NCBI RefSeq assembly: GCF_020911925.1
Contig: NZ_CP087134.1
Coordinates: 1,550,001-1,614,000 of the forward strand
Origin: Flavobacterium cupriresistens
GTDB taxonomy: Bacteria; Bacteroidota; Bacteroidia; Flavobacteriales; Flavobacteriaceae
Direction of reading: 5' to 3'
Length of the DNA: 64,000 nt
In this document: positions 35,501-45,295 of the stretch, in pieces
Layout: each line of letters opens with the position of its first letter
How positions within the stretch are numbered: the first letter of the stretch is position 1
Position numbers and translations under genes: made by a program
Notes under the pieces: generated by a model
What the model saw: only the letters and a program-made list of their open reading frames with translations
Databases searched by the model: none
Told to the model about the DNA's origin: nothing

Positions 35501-37027
35501 TTAATGTTTAAAATGACGTGTTCCTGTAAATACCATTGCAAGATTGTTTTCGTTGCAATAATTTATGCTTAATTCGTCTTTTATTGATCCTCCTGGCTGA
35601 ATAACAGCTGTTATTCCTGCTTTTTTGGCTAATTCTACACAATCCGGAAATGGGAAAAATGCGTCGCTCGCCATTGAAGCTCCTGTTAGATCAAATCCGA
35701 AAGCTTTAGCCTTATCAATAGCCTGCATTAAAGCATCAACTCTTGAAGTCTGACCAGTTCCTGACGAAATTAATGTTCCGTTTTTCGCAAAAACAATCGT
35801 ATTTGATTTTGTGTTTTTACAAATTTTTGAAGCAAATATTAAGTCTTCTATTTCCTGAGCAGTCGGCTCTGTAGTAGTAACGGTTTTTAAGTGCTCTTTA
35901 GTATCTGTAATATTGTTTCTGTCCTGAATTAACAAACCATTAAGACATGTTCTCACTTGTCTTGAAGGTAATTCAACTTCATTTTGAACTAATATGATTC
36001 TGTTTTTCTTTTCTTGTAAAACGGTAATAGCTTCAGCATCATAACTTGGAGCAATTACAACCTCACAGAATAATTTGTTGATTTCCTGTGCTGTAGCCAA
36101 ATCAATTTTAGTATTAGCAATCAAAACACCACCAAAAGCAGATGTCGGATCACAAGCCAAAGCAGCTAAATAAGCTTCATTGATTGTTTTTCTTGAAGCT
36201 AAACCACAAGCATTATTATGTTTTAAAATAGCAAATGTTGGTCCGTCCGTTTTAAACTCATTAATTAAGTTTACTGCAGCATCTACATCAAGTAAGTTGT
36301 TGTAAGATAACTCTTTTCCGTGAACTTTTTTGAACATTGCGTCAAAATCTCCGAAAAAGAATCCTTTTTGGTGTGGATTTTCGCCATAACGTAAAATCTG
36401 ACCGTTATCAATACTTTCTTTATAGATGGTTTCATCTGTATTGAAATAATTGAAGATAGCGCCATCATAATGAGACGAAACGTGAAATGCTTTTGTAGCA
36501 AACAATTTTCTGTTCTCAAGAGTTGTTGCTCCGTTTTGTTCTGTGATCAAATCCAAAAGCAAACTATATTCGTTAACAGAAGCTACAATTACAGTGTCTT
36601 TGAAATTTTTTGCTCCGGCACGAATCAATGAAATTCCGCCAATATCAATTTTTTCAATAATATCTTGTTCGCTAGCTCCGGATGCAACTGTTTTTTCAAA
36701 CGGGTATAAATCAACGATAACTAAATCAATCTGTGGAATGTCAAATTCTTTCATTTGTTTAACATCACTTTCATTATCCTGACGGTTCAGGATCCCTCCA
36801 AAAATTTTCGGGTGTAATGTTTTTACTCTTCCGCCAAGGATCTCAGGGAAAGAAGTAATGTCTTCAACAGGAACTACAGGAATACCTAAATTTTTAATAA
36901 AATCTTCAGTTCCTCCGGTTGAATAAAGAGTTACGTTTTGTTCGTGTAATTTTCTAACGATTGGTTCCAGTCCGTCTTTAGAAAAAACAGAAATTAATGC
37001 CGATTGTATTGTTTTAGTTGTGCTCAT
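35501..37027 (-). CDS. purH: Bifunctional AICAR transformylase / IMP cyclohydrolase
   Basis: This 508-residue enzyme carries out the last two steps of IMP synthesis. The N-terminal MGS-like cyclohydrolase domain has SVFSKDGLEPIVRKL and LYSTGGT. The C-terminal formyltransferase domain has RYGENPHQKG and the KHNNACG motif with the catalytic Lys-His. I chose the ATG at 37027 because it begins directly before the domain, and the extension to 37054 covers a promoter-like box. Confidence 0.97.
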   Translation of the reverse strand: MSTTKTIQSALISVFSKDGLEPIVRKLHEQNVTLYSTGGTEDFIKNLGIPVVPVEDITSFPEILGGRVKTLHPKIFGGILNRQDNESDVKQMKEFDIPQIDLVIVDLYPFEKTVASGASEQDIIEKIDIGGISLIRAGAKNFKDTVIVASVNEYSLLLDLITEQNGATTLENRKLFATKAFHVSSHYDGAIFNYFNTDETIYKESIDNGQILRYGENPHQKGFFFGDFDAMFKKVHGKELSYNNLLDVDAAVNLINEFKTDGPTFAILKHNNACGLASRKTINEAYLAALACDPTSAFGGVLIANTKIDLATAQEINKLFCEVVIAPSYDAEAITVLQEKKNRIILVQNEVELPSRQVRTCLNGLLIQDRNNITDTKEHLKTVTTTEPTAQEIEDLIFASKICKNTKSNTIVFAKNGTLISSGTGQTSRVDALMQAIDKAKAFGFDLTGASMASDAFFPFPDCVELAKKAGITAVIQPGGSIKDELSINYCNENNLAMVFTGTRHFKH

Positions 37028-37051
37028 TGTGTAGTTATGATTTTCAGACTG

Positions 37052-37059
37052 CAAAAGTA
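37052..37059 (-). promoter_or_regulatory. Candidate -7 box (TACTTTTG) for purH
   Basis: Exact TAnnTTTG on the minus strand, 24 bases before the purH ATG at 37027. It also argues against the longer start at 37054. Confidence 0.5.
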
Positions 37060-37192
37060 GTTTTTTTATATATTATTTTAAAGAAAATTAATGTAACATT
37101 ATGCTAAATAAATCTACTGATGAGTAAGTTAACTTTTATTAGGTTTTTGATTTTAATTTTTTGAATTTTACTTTACAGAAAAATACTTACAT

Positions 37193-38440
37193 ATGCTGGT
37201 TTATCTACGGTTGTTAAAAGAAAGTTTAAGCTTTGCCATAAATGCTTTGCGGAATAATAAATTACGTACGCTGTTGTCATTGCTTGGTGTTACCATTGGT
37301 ATCTTTTCGATTATTACCGTACTTGCCGCTGTGGATTCGTTAGATCGTAAAATTTCTAAGGATTTGAGCAGTTTAGATAAAAACACCATTTATCTGATGA
37401 AATATTGTTTTGGACCATCGGAAATCCCACAATGGAAAAGAGAACAATTTCCGAATGTGAAATACGATGAGTATGTTGCTTTGAAAAATTCTCTTACCAA
37501 TACCGATCAGGTCGGTTATCAGCTTTTTGTAAAACATGAAACGCTGAAATATGATTCTAAAACTGTTGCCGATGTAAATATTGTTCCTTCTTCATTTGAA
37601 ATGGTCGATATTGACGGATTGAGTTTTGATAAAGGAAGATTTTACAATGAATCAGAATCGAATTCGGGGACTCCGGTAATTGTTTTGGGATATGAGATCG
37701 CCGACGGCCTTTTTGGAACAAGTGACCCAATTGGAAAAAATATCCGTTTGTACGGACAGCGTTTTACCGTCATTGGTGTTATAGCAAAACAAGGAGCCGG
37801 TTTTTTTGGAGACAGCAATGATACTTCTGTTTATTTGCCGGCAAATTTTTTACGACGAATGTATGGCGATAGTGACTCTATGACACCTGTAATTGTTTTG
37901 AAGCCTGTAAAAGGAGTTGATATGGATGCCTATAAAGCAGAAGTAGCCCAGAAAATAAGAGGGATTCGCGGAATGAAAGCTGGAGAAATTGATAATTTTT
38001 TCGTCAATGTACTTTCCGGTTTTACCGATCTTATCGATGGTATTTTAGGTACTTTACGTGTAGGTGGAATTTGTATAAGTTTCTTTTCTTTTCTAGTGGG
38101 AGGATTTGGAGTGGCTAATATTATGTTTGTTTCTGTAAAAGAACGAACTAATTTAATAGGGATTCAGAAATCATTAGGTGCCAAAAACAAATTTATTCTG
38201 TTTCAGTTTTTGTTTGAAGCAATTATCCTTTGTTTAATAGGCGGAATAATTGGAATTATGATTGTTTGGCTTTTGTCTATTTTACTAACTAGTTTACTGG
38301 ATTTTGAATTTGTCTTAAGTTTTAGTAATATTATAATTGGATCCGGATTGTCGATCATTGTCGGGTTAATTTCAGGAATCTTGCCTGCGATCTCTGCATC
38401 AAAATTAGATCCGGTAGAGGCTATCAGAGCGGGAATGTAA
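37193..38440 (+). CDS. MacB/FtsX-type ABC transporter permease
   Basis: This 415-residue protein has an N-terminal membrane helix (KLRTLLSLLGVTIGIFSIITV), a MacB-like periplasmic core (residues about 45-245, with GTPVIVLGYEIADGLFG) and three C-terminal helices of the FtsX domain (GGFGVANIMFVSVKERTNLIGI, ending PVEAIRAGM). Such permeases couple to an ATPase to move lipoproteins, peptides or drugs or to drive envelope remodelling. No ATPase gene is adjacent, so the partner must be elsewhere. Confidence 0.92.
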   Translation: MLVYLRLLKESLSFAINALRNNKLRTLLSLLGVTIGIFSIITVLAAVDSLDRKISKDLSSLDKNTIYLMKYCFGPSEIPQWKREQFPNVKYDEYVALKNSLTNTDQVGYQLFVKHETLKYDSKTVADVNIVPSSFEMVDIDGLSFDKGRFYNESESNSGTPVIVLGYEIADGLFGTSDPIGKNIRLYGQRFTVIGVIAKQGAGFFGDSNDTSVYLPANFLRRMYGDSDSMTPVIVLKPVKGVDMDAYKAEVAQKIRGIRGMKAGEIDNFFVNVLSGFTDLIDGILGTLRVGGICISFFSFLVGGFGVANIMFVSVKERTNLIGIQKSLGAKNKFILFQFLFEAIILCLIGGIIGIMIVWLLSILLTSLLDFEFVLSFSNIIIGSGLSIIVGLISGILPAISASKLDPVEAIRAGM

Positions 38441-38535
38441 TTTGGATGCTGAAATTTCATGATTTTACAACTTCCCGTTTTATTTTGGTGTAGAATTTTA
38501 TTGTAAATTTAATAGCTAAATTAAAATTTAATAAA

Positions 38536-39582
38536 ATGATACCAGTAAAAGCTTATGCGGCATATGATGCTGTAAATCCGTTAAAACCCTATACGTTTGA
38601 AAGAAAAGAAGTTGGTGCTCATCAGGTTCAGATAGAAATCTTGTATAGTGGTGTTTGCCATTCCGATATTCATACTGTAAAAGGAGATTGGGGACCTATA
38701 AATTACCCATTGGTTCCGGGTCACGAAATTGTAGGCCGAATTGTGGCTGTTGGAAGTGAAGTTTCTAAATTTAAAGTTGGAGAACTGGCCGGGATAGGTT
38801 GTTTTGTAGATTCCTGCAGAACCTGTCCAAGTTGTCAGTCAGGTGAGGAGCAGTTTTGTGATGAAGGAATGACCGGAACCTACAACAGCGTAGAAAGAGG
38901 AACAGATATTCCGACTCGTGGCGGCTATTCAAGCAGTATTATTGTCGATGAAAATTATACCCTTCATGTTTCCGAAAAATTAGATTTAAAAGGAGTAGCG
39001 CCTTTGTTGTGCGCAGGAATCACGACTTATTCGCCGTTGCGTTATTTAAAAGTAGGTAAAGGACATAAAGTAGGTGTTTTGGGTTTAGGCGGTTTAGGAC
39101 ATATGGCGGTAAAATTTGCCGTTTCTTTTGGTGCCGAAGTGACGATGTTGAGTCATTCTCCCTCTAAAGAAGCCGATGCCAAAAAGTTGGGAGCACATCA
39201 TTTTGCTTTAACTTCAAATCCTGAAACAATGGATTCGTTAGCCAACAGTTTCGATTTTATTCTGAATACCGTTTCGGCTAAACACGATCATAATGCTTAT
39301 TTGAATTTGTTAAAAACGAATGGAACTATGATTGTAGTGGGAGCTCCTCCGGCGCCTGCAGAAATCCCTGTTTTTACGTTAATCATGAAAAGAAGAAGCA
39401 TCATAGGAAGTTTAATCGGAGGGATAAAAGAGACTCAGGAAATGCTGGATTATTGTGCAGAACACAACATCACATCAGATGTAGAAATAATCGATATGGA
39501 TTATATTAACGAGGCTTACGATCGAATGAACAAAAGCGATGTGAAATATCGTTTTGTGATTGATATGGCTTCTTTGAAGTAG
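38536..39582 (+). CDS. Zinc-dependent NAD(P) alcohol dehydrogenase (YahK/CAD-like)
   Basis: This 348-residue medium-chain dehydrogenase has a catalytic zinc site GVCHSDIHTVKGDW and PGHEIVG and a structural zinc site with four cysteines (CRTCPSCQSGEEQFC). The Rossmann motif GLGGLGHMAVKFA follows. The pattern fits cinnamyl alcohol/aldehyde reductases that prefer NADPH. Its substrate cannot be told from sequence. It lies 95 bases after the permease gene, possibly with its own promoter. Confidence 0.93.
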   Translation: MIPVKAYAAYDAVNPLKPYTFERKEVGAHQVQIEILYSGVCHSDIHTVKGDWGPINYPLVPGHEIVGRIVAVGSEVSKFKVGELAGIGCFVDSCRTCPSCQSGEEQFCDEGMTGTYNSVERGTDIPTRGGYSSSIIVDENYTLHVSEKLDLKGVAPLLCAGITTYSPLRYLKVGKGHKVGVLGLGGLGHMAVKFAVSFGAEVTMLSHSPSKEADAKKLGAHHFALTSNPETMDSLANSFDFILNTVSAKHDHNAYLNLLKTNGTMIVVGAPPAPAEIPVFTLIMKRRSIIGSLIGGIKETQEMLDYCAEHNITSDVEIIDMDYINEAYDRMNKSDVKYRFVIDMASLK

Positions 39583-39619
39583 TTGCTAAGGTTCTGAGGA
39601 ACTAAGATTCTAAGTTTTT

Positions 39620-39692
39620 TAAATCCTTGCGATCTTTGCGTAGACCCTTGCGTGTTTTGCAGTTAAGTTTTTTAACCGCAAAATACGCAAGG
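39620..39692. repeat. Intergenic repeat with inverted arms (CCTTGCGTGTTTTGCAGTTAA)
   Basis: The arm at 39647-39667 and its reverse complement at 39672-39692 match at 19 of 21 positions. CCTTGCGATCTTTGCG just before is the kind of GCAAAG-rich sequence seen at 29650-29696. The gene-free stretch 39583-39904 is otherwise filled by the repeat at 39754 and a terminator. Confidence 0.65.
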
Positions 39693-39753
39693 TTTTTTTT
39701 GTCTTGAGCGCTAAGTTTGCAAAGCGTTGTGTTTAGGTTTTGTTTTTGAATTG

Positions 39754-39773
39754 CCTCCAGCTTTAGCTGGAGG
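39754..39773. repeat. Short hairpin repeat (CCTCCAGCTTTAGCTGGAGG)
   Basis: A perfect palindrome with eight-base arms. It is followed by GCAGGGCTTTAGCC at 39792-39805, a layout often seen as dispersed repeats in flavobacterial intergenic DNA. Confidence 0.6.
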
Positions 39774-39855
39774 TATAAATTGATAGAAAGGCAGGGCTTT
39801 AGCCAAATAAAAACAGCCTTCTTCCTCTTCAGGTTAATCAAATATTTAGATATAA

Positions 39856-39886
39856 AAAAATCCCAAGAAGCAAATCTTGGGATTTT
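39856..39886 (-). terminator. Intrinsic terminator after accD
   Basis: AAAATCCCAAGA/TCTTGGGATTTT stem, 19 bases after the accD stop, with T-rich sequence on the minus strand. Confidence 0.8.
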
Positions 39887-39904
39887 AATTTTAGAAGTTT
39901 AAAA

Positions 39905-40759
39905 CTATCTAATTTCATTATTTTGAATCAAATCGATATACAAATTGATTTTGTCTTTTAATTCTTTTCTAGGCGTGATAAAGTCAAGGAAACCGTGCTC
40001 TAAAAGAAATTCGGCAGTTTGAAAACCTTCCGGTAAATCTTTTCCGGTAGTATCACGTACCACACGAGGGCCTGCAAAACCAATCAAAGCACCAGGCTCG
40101 GAAATATTGATATCTCCTAACATGGCATAAGAAGCAGTAGTTCCTCCTGTAGTTGGGTCTGTACATAAAGAAATGTACGGTAATCCAGCTTCAGCAAGCT
40201 GCGCTAATTTTACAGATGTTTTGGCTAATTGCATTAACGAGTAAGCTGCTTCCATCATACGAGCACCTCCTGATTTTGAAATCATCACGAAAGGTAATTT
40301 GTTTTGGATTGCGTGATTAATTCCTCTTGCAATTTTTTCTCCTACAACAGCTCCCATAGATCCACCAATAAAGGCAAAATCCATACAGCAGATTACAAGG
40401 TCTTTTCCTTTAGATTTCCCCACTCCGGTACGCACAGCGTCTTTAAGGTGAGTTTTTTCCATTACATCTTTTAATCGGTCTGCATATTTTTTTGTATCCA
40501 CAAAATGCAAAGGATCTTTAGAAGTCATGTTTTTGTCTAATTCAACAAATTCATTGTTGTCGAATAAAATCTCAAAGTAGGTTGCGCTTCCAATTCTAAC
40601 GTGGAAATCATCTTCAGGGCTAACAAATAAGTTTCTTGCTAATTCGTCAGCATCAATAATTTTTCCGGTAGGAGATTTGTACCACAATCCTTTCGGAACG
40701 TCCATCTTGTCTTCTGTAGCGGTTGTAATCCCTTTTTCCTGTCTTTTAAACCAAGCCAT
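39905..40759 (-). CDS. accD: Acetyl-CoA carboxylase carboxyltransferase subunit beta
   Basis: This 284-residue protein is the beta half of the carboxyltransferase that makes malonyl-CoA for fatty acid synthesis. The crotonase-fold core is clear ([62 protein letters not shown]). The N-terminal zinc ribbon that normally has four cysteines is present as backbone only: the segment WYKSPTGKI to [10 protein letters not shown] has none of them. It lies 76 bases after fbaA on the same strand. Confidence 0.95.
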   Translation of the reverse strand: MAWFKRQEKGITTATEDKMDVPKGLWYKSPTGKIIDADELARNLFVSPEDDFHVRIGSATYFEILFDNNEFVELDKNMTSKDPLHFVDTKKYADRLKDVMEKTHLKDAVRTGVGKSKGKDLVICCMDFAFIGGSMGAVVGEKIARGINHAIQNKLPFVMISKSGGARMMEAAYSLMQLAKTSVKLAQLAEAGLPYISLCTDPTTGGTTASYAMLGDINISEPGALIGFAGPRVVRDTTGKDLPEGFQTAEFLLEHGFLDFITPRKELKDKINLYIDLIQNNEIR

Positions 40760-40776
40760 ATCTGTTGTTTTTTGTT

Positions 40777-40821
40777 GTTTCAGGTTTAAAGTTCAAAGTT
40801 GTGAAACTTGAAACCTGAAAC
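40777..40821. repeat. Palindromic interspersed repeat between fbaA and accD
   Basis: The arms GTTTCAGGTTTAAAGTT (40777-40793) and AACTTGAAACCTGAAAC (40805-40821) pair at 16 of 17 positions. Related to 11523-11579 and 51664-51707. Confidence 0.7.
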
Positions 40822-40835
40822 TTGGAACTTTTTTA

Positions 40836-41903
40836 TTATAATGTATTCACGTTATTCAAGTCTGCAAAAGCTTGTTCAAGTCTTGTGTTGAATGTCACTT
40901 CGCTTTCACGTACCCATTTTCTTGGGTCATAGTATTTTTTATTCGGAACATCAGCACCATCAGGGTTACCGATTTGTGTTTTTAAATAGTCAATGTTTTT
41001 AACCATATAATCACGAATTCCTTCTGTATAAGCAAATTGTAAATCTGTATCGATGTTCATTTTGATTACTCCGTATCCAATAGCTTCTCTGATTTCTTCA
41101 AGTGTAGAACCTGAACCTCCGTGGAAAACGAAATCTACCGGGTTGTGACCAGTGTTGAATTTGTTTTGAACGAAATCCTGAGAATTTTTTAAGATTTTTG
41201 GAGTCAATTTTACGTTTCCTGGTTTGTAAACACCATGAACGTTACCAAAAGCAGCTGCAATTGTAAATTTAGGACTTACTTTAGATAATTCTTCGTAAGC
41301 AAAAGCTACTTCTTCTGGTTGTGTATATAATTTTGAGCTGTCTACATCAGAGTTGTCAACACCATCTTCTTCACCACCTGTAATACCAAGCTCGATTTCT
41401 AATGTCATACCCATTTTGCTCATTCTTGCTAAGTATTCTTTACAGATCTCAATGTTTTCTTCGATTGGCTCTTCAGACAAATCGATCATATGAGAACTGA
41501 ATAATGGTTTTCCTGTTGCTGCAAAATGTTCTTCAGAAGCATCTAATAAACCGTCGATCCAAGGCAATAATTTTTTTGCGCAATGGTCTGTATGTAAAAT
41601 TACAGTTGCACCATAAGCTTCCGCTAAAGCGTGAATATGTTTTGCTCCGGCGATTCCACCAGCGATAGCTGATTTTTCGTTAGCATTAGATAATCCTTTA
41701 CCAGCATTAAATTGTGCTCCACCGTTTGAAAATTGAATGATAACTGGCGCATTTAGTTTTGCTGCAGTCTCAAGAACTCCATTAATAGTACTTGACCCCG
41801 TCACGTTTACTGCCGGAAGTGCAAATCCTTTTTCTTTTGCATATTTAAAAATCTCTTGTACCTGATCTCCCGTAGCTACTCCTGGTTTAATGTTGTGTGC
41901 CAT
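40836..41903 (-). CDS. fbaA: Class II fructose-bisphosphate aldolase
   Basis: This 355-residue metal-dependent aldolase splits fructose 1,6-bisphosphate in glycolysis and works in reverse in gluconeogenesis. Zinc ligands and active-site motifs are HTDHCAKKLLPWIDG, FGNVHGVYKPGNVKL, FHGGSGSTLEEI and MNIDTDLQ. Length and motifs place it in the E. coli FbaA type. Confidence 0.96.
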   Translation of the reverse strand: MAHNIKPGVATGDQVQEIFKYAKEKGFALPAVNVTGSSTINGVLETAAKLNAPVIIQFSNGGAQFNAGKGLSNANEKSAIAGGIAGAKHIHALAEAYGATVILHTDHCAKKLLPWIDGLLDASEEHFAATGKPLFSSHMIDLSEEPIEENIEICKEYLARMSKMGMTLEIELGITGGEEDGVDNSDVDSSKLYTQPEEVAFAYEELSKVSPKFTIAAAFGNVHGVYKPGNVKLTPKILKNSQDFVQNKFNTGHNPVDFVFHGGSGSTLEEIREAIGYGVIKMNIDTDLQFAYTEGIRDYMVKNIDYLKTQIGNPDGADVPNKKYYDPRKWVRESEVTFNTRLEQAFADLNNVNTL

Positions 41904-41942
41904 TGTTAATTTTTTTTATAGTTGTTTTTAGTTTTTAGGTTG

Positions 41943-41950
41943 CAAAAATA
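41943..41950 (-). promoter_or_regulatory. Candidate -7 box (TATTTTTG) for fbaA
   Basis: Exact TAnnTTTG on the minus strand, 39 bases before the fbaA ATG. Confidence 0.4.
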
Positions 41951-41964
41951 AGAATTAATTAGCA

Positions 41965-44520
41965 TTAGAAAGGATAATTTATTCCAAAATTTACAACCAT
42001 GTGACCAAAATTATATTCTTTAAACCAGCGGTCTCCCTTCTCATGTGCCGGATTATAAGTCTTGAAGCCCGTATCTAAACGAATAACAAAAAAGCTTAAA
42101 TCGTAACGAAAACCAAATCCTGTTCCCAAAGCGATTTCAGCTAAATCGTTTAAGTTGTCAAATTTTGCTTTCTCATCGGTGACATTATCGAGCACATTCC
42201 AGATATTTCCGGCGTCTGCAAAGATCGCTCCTTTTAAATCTCCGAAGATTTTAAATCTAAATTCACCACTAAGCGCAATTTTCATATTGGCCTCGTTAAA
42301 GTCGTTGGATGCATTTGTACTTCCCGGACCCAAAGAGTAAGGTTGCCAGGCACGATTATCATTTGAACCTCCCGAATAATAACTTCGCGAGAAAGGAATG
42401 TAATCGGAATTGCCAAACGGAATTGCGATTCCAAAAAAGCTTCTTACGGCCAAAACTTTTTCTTTTCCAAAATCCCAGTGTTTGATATAGTCAAATTCGG
42501 TTTTTATATATTCGGAATATTCTAAGTTGAATATTTCGTAATTACCGTTGGTGTTTTTAGGTAAGCTTGCAATATTTGAAATAGCAGATAATAAGGTTCC
42601 TGCGGTTTCTATTTTTGTCTTAAACTGATAAAATGTATTGTCCGCTAAATCTTTTTTGGTTGTTTTGGTAAAAGTATAGCTAGTGGCCAGAATAAAATCA
42701 TTTTCTGTCAGACGGACTCTTCGTTCTTCGATACTTTCCACTTCCTTGTAATCAGGATTTGACGGGGTCAGACTAGTTTGTCCGTTGAGAACCTGATTGG
42801 TGAAATTGGTTGTTCCTTTTGTGATGATCAGATCCCCATTTTCATCTAAATTCGTGGGATCTGTATTGTAGACGTTGGCAATATCGTTCAACTCATTATA
42901 AGAAGAAGTATAGACATTAAAATAATTGTCGGGATTTAAGTTCCGTACAAATTGTGCGTTAAGTAATTCGAATTTTGCTGTATTGAATCGTTTAGGCGAC
43001 CAGTTATAAGCAAGTCCTCCCGTAAAATTCTCTTTGTCCAGACCTATATTCCTCTGTTTCGAAAAACCACTGGAGATACTGGTAGATGGAATCATTCTTT
43101 TAGGAATGATTTTTTCTGTTCCGAAAGGCAATAAGATTCTCGGGAAATTTAATTTCATATCAAGACCATATTCCGAAACATTAAAGAAATTGTTATTCGG
43201 ATTGGCCATGTCTTTTGACGAACCTATGTTTACACGTGCAGAAATTTCTAAGGTTTCTGCTCTGTTAAATACATTTCGAATCGTTTGAGAGATACTGGCA
43301 CCAATTCCAAAATCCTGAATATTAGAATGCGTCAGATCGAGCGTAGCACCGAAACTGTATTTTTTCCTTGGGGTTAAAAAAACATTGGCAATAAGAGATT
43401 GCGCAGTTGAGTCGCGTTTGTCGACTTCGTATTGTATAGACGGATAATTAAAAATCTTTAGATTGTTCAGGTATCGAGACGAAAGTGTTGTTCGGGTATC
43501 AGAAAAAACACTTCCTTTTGTGATAAAAATGGCGTCTGTAATAGCGCGCGGTTTGTATTTTAATTTTTTGTAACTGTATAAATTAAAGTTGTTGTAGGTG
43601 GTGCTGTCTTTAATTTGACCTTTTGAATTAGCCGCCGAATAATCCGTATAGATATTTACATCACTAATTTTGTATAGTTTAAAAGGCTCTGTACGACTGG
43701 AATCTTTTTCCTGAATGGTATTGTTGCTGATAATTAAATTGACATCAGCCTTGTTCTTTTTGCCGATTGTATCAATGTCATACGATACATAAGTAGGTTG
43801 AAAGTAATAAGCACCATGATTTCTGAAGTAGGTCGTAATACGATTTTTCTCTTCTTCAAAGTCGGAAGTTTTAAATTGATTTCCGGATTTTATTAAGGAG
43901 GTTTCTTTGTTCGTTTTGTATAAGGAATCTAATGCAGGAGTTAAAATAGAGGTTCTGACTGAATCTAAAAGATAAGCCGGACCTGTAGTAATATTATAAT
44001 TGATTTTGGCTTTTTTGCGCCCGATACTGTCAATGTTATAGGCCGTTTTCACATTAAAATAACCATTATTGAAATAGTAAAATTTCAAACGTAATAAGGT
44101 TTTTTTTGTTTTTGAAGTGTCGATAATTACAGGAGCTTCTCCGGTATTTTTTAAAAATTCATGAATACCTTTATATAAAAAAGACTGCCCAAGTCGGTCT
44201 ACTTGTTTTGCAGATAATAGTTTCGACTGGCGCTCGTACAAGCCCGGATTATTTTTGAATTTTGCCTGATAAGTAGAATCTGGATTTAAATTGGCTAAGT
44301 TGTATAAATTCAAACGCAATTTGTATCCTAATAAAGTTCCGTTTGGTTTTTGATACATCTGATTAGATGCCGTTTCATCATTTGTAGACTTTCCATTAAC
44401 AAGAATATTGTTTTTAATAAGAAGACTTTTCCCGTCGGGAACTCTTTTTACAGCATTACAAGCGCAAATAAGTATTGCTATTAGAATAAATGCTAGTATT
44501 TTTGTGGAATTCTTTTTCAA
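41965..44520 (-). CDS. Omp85-superfamily lipoprotein (BamA/TamA family, TamL-like)
   Basis: This 851-residue outer-membrane protein has a lipoprotein signal (FILIAILICACNAVKRVPDG), which fits the TamL form found in Bacteroidota rather than canonical BamA. POTRA-like repeats cover about residues 35-330 and a D15 surface-antigen barrel follows, with SRSYYSGGSNDNRAWQPYSLGPG as the lid-loop motif and a C-terminal NFGINYPF. It starts at TTG. No tamB gene is adjacent. It probably takes part in outer-membrane protein or lipid assembly. Confidence 0.9.
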   Translation of the reverse strand: MKKNSTKILAFILIAILICACNAVKRVPDGKSLLIKNNILVNGKSTNDETASNQMYQKPNGTLLGYKLRLNLYNLANLNPDSTYQAKFKNNPGLYERQSKLLSAKQVDRLGQSFLYKGIHEFLKNTGEAPVIIDTSKTKKTLLRLKFYYFNNGYFNVKTAYNIDSIGRKKAKINYNITTGPAYLLDSVRTSILTPALDSLYKTNKETSLIKSGNQFKTSDFEEEKNRITTYFRNHGAYYFQPTYVSYDIDTIGKKNKADVNLIISNNTIQEKDSSRTEPFKLYKISDVNIYTDYSAANSKGQIKDSTTYNNFNLYSYKKLKYKPRAITDAIFITKGSVFSDTRTTLSSRYLNNLKIFNYPSIQYEVDKRDSTAQSLIANVFLTPRKKYSFGATLDLTHSNIQDFGIGASISQTIRNVFNRAETLEISARVNIGSSKDMANPNNNFFNVSEYGLDMKLNFPRILLPFGTEKIIPKRMIPSTSISSGFSKQRNIGLDKENFTGGLAYNWSPKRFNTAKFELLNAQFVRNLNPDNYFNVYTSSYNELNDIANVYNTDPTNLDENGDLIITKGTTNFTNQVLNGQTSLTPSNPDYKEVESIEERRVRLTENDFILATSYTFTKTTKKDLADNTFYQFKTKIETAGTLLSAISNIASLPKNTNGNYEIFNLEYSEYIKTEFDYIKHWDFGKEKVLAVRSFFGIAIPFGNSDYIPFSRSYYSGGSNDNRAWQPYSLGPGSTNASNDFNEANMKIALSGEFRFKIFGDLKGAIFADAGNIWNVLDNVTDEKAKFDNLNDLAEIALGTGFGFRYDLSFFVIRLDTGFKTYNPAHEKGDRWFKEYNFGHMVVNFGINYPF

Positions 44521-44540
44521 GTGTTATTTAATATTTAATT

Positions 44541-44548
44541 CAAAAGTA
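44541..44548 (-). promoter_or_regulatory. Candidate -7 box (TACTTTTG) for the TamL-like gene
   Basis: Exact TAnnTTTG on the minus strand, 20 bases before the TTG start, in the 37-base gap between divergent genes. Confidence 0.4.
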
Positions 44549-44557
44549 CATTATTTT

Positions 44558-45286
44558 ATGGTTAGTAAAAACCAAATAAAGCTTATATCAGGTTTACATC
44601 AAAAAAAGCAACGTTTTGCAAATCAGTTATTTTTCGCCGAAGGAGTGAAAGTAATTCAGGAACTCTTGCAATCTAACTTTGAATTAGAACATTTGTATAC
44701 TACACAAAATGATTTTGAAACCGTTCATTCTTCAAAGCGCACGCTTATCAATGAGCAGGAACTTAAGAAAATAAGTGCTTTGTCAACTCCAAATACCTGT
44801 CTGGCAGTTTTCAAAATGCCTTCAGAAAACAAAATTAACGATACTGGTTTAATCCTGGCGTTAGATGATATCCGTGATCCGGGAAATTTGGGAACCATTT
44901 TGCGTTTGTGTGATTGGTTTGGAATTAAGCAACTTATTTGTTCAAAAGAAACCGTTGATATTTACAATCCAAAAGTTGTACAGGCCACAATGGGGTCTAT
45001 CACCAGGGTAAATGTAAATTATGTCGATTTAGACACGTTTCTTTCACAAACAAAATTGCCTGTTTTTGGAACATTTATGAACGGAGAGAACATTTATCAA
45101 TCTAATTTACCGCAGGACGGGATCATTATTATGGGTAATGAAGCGAACGGTATTTCTGAAGAGATTGAAAAAAGGGTTACAAGCCGACTCACAATTCCAA
45201 GATTTGGAGAGCTGCAAAAAACCGAAAGTTTAAATGTAGCTACCGCAACAGCAATTATTCTCAGTGAGTTTAAACGAAATAGTTAG
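44558..45286 (+). CDS. TrmH-family (SPOUT) RNA methyltransferase
   Basis: This 242-residue protein has an N-terminal substrate-binding domain (LISGLHQKKQRFANQLFFAEG) and a SPOUT knot with ALDDIRDPGNLGTILRLCDW, IIMGNEANGIS and LNVATATAIILSEF. It uses S-adenosylmethionine to 2'-O-methylate tRNA or rRNA. I chose the ATG at 44558; a longer reading frame to 44408 would overlap the divergent gene heavily. It converges on porT with 9 bases between stops. Confidence 0.93.
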   Translation: MVSKNQIKLISGLHQKKQRFANQLFFAEGVKVIQELLQSNFELEHLYTTQNDFETVHSSKRTLINEQELKKISALSTPNTCLAVFKMPSENKINDTGLILALDDIRDPGNLGTILRLCDWFGIKQLICSKETVDIYNPKVVQATMGSITRVNVNYVDLDTFLSQTKLPVFGTFMNGENIYQSNLPQDGIIIMGNEANGISEEIEKRVTSRLTIPRFGELQKTESLNVATATAIILSEFKRNS

Positions 45287-45295
45287 TGTTTTGTT

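Noticed and set aside
39602..39841. A 79-codon minus-strand reading frame in the gap before accD
   Set aside because: It runs through inverted repeats and a hairpin element, has no recognisable domain and no plausible start context.
44408..44557. N-terminal extension of the TrmH methyltransferase
   Set aside because: It lies antisense inside the start of the divergent TamL-like gene and has no similarity to the family.
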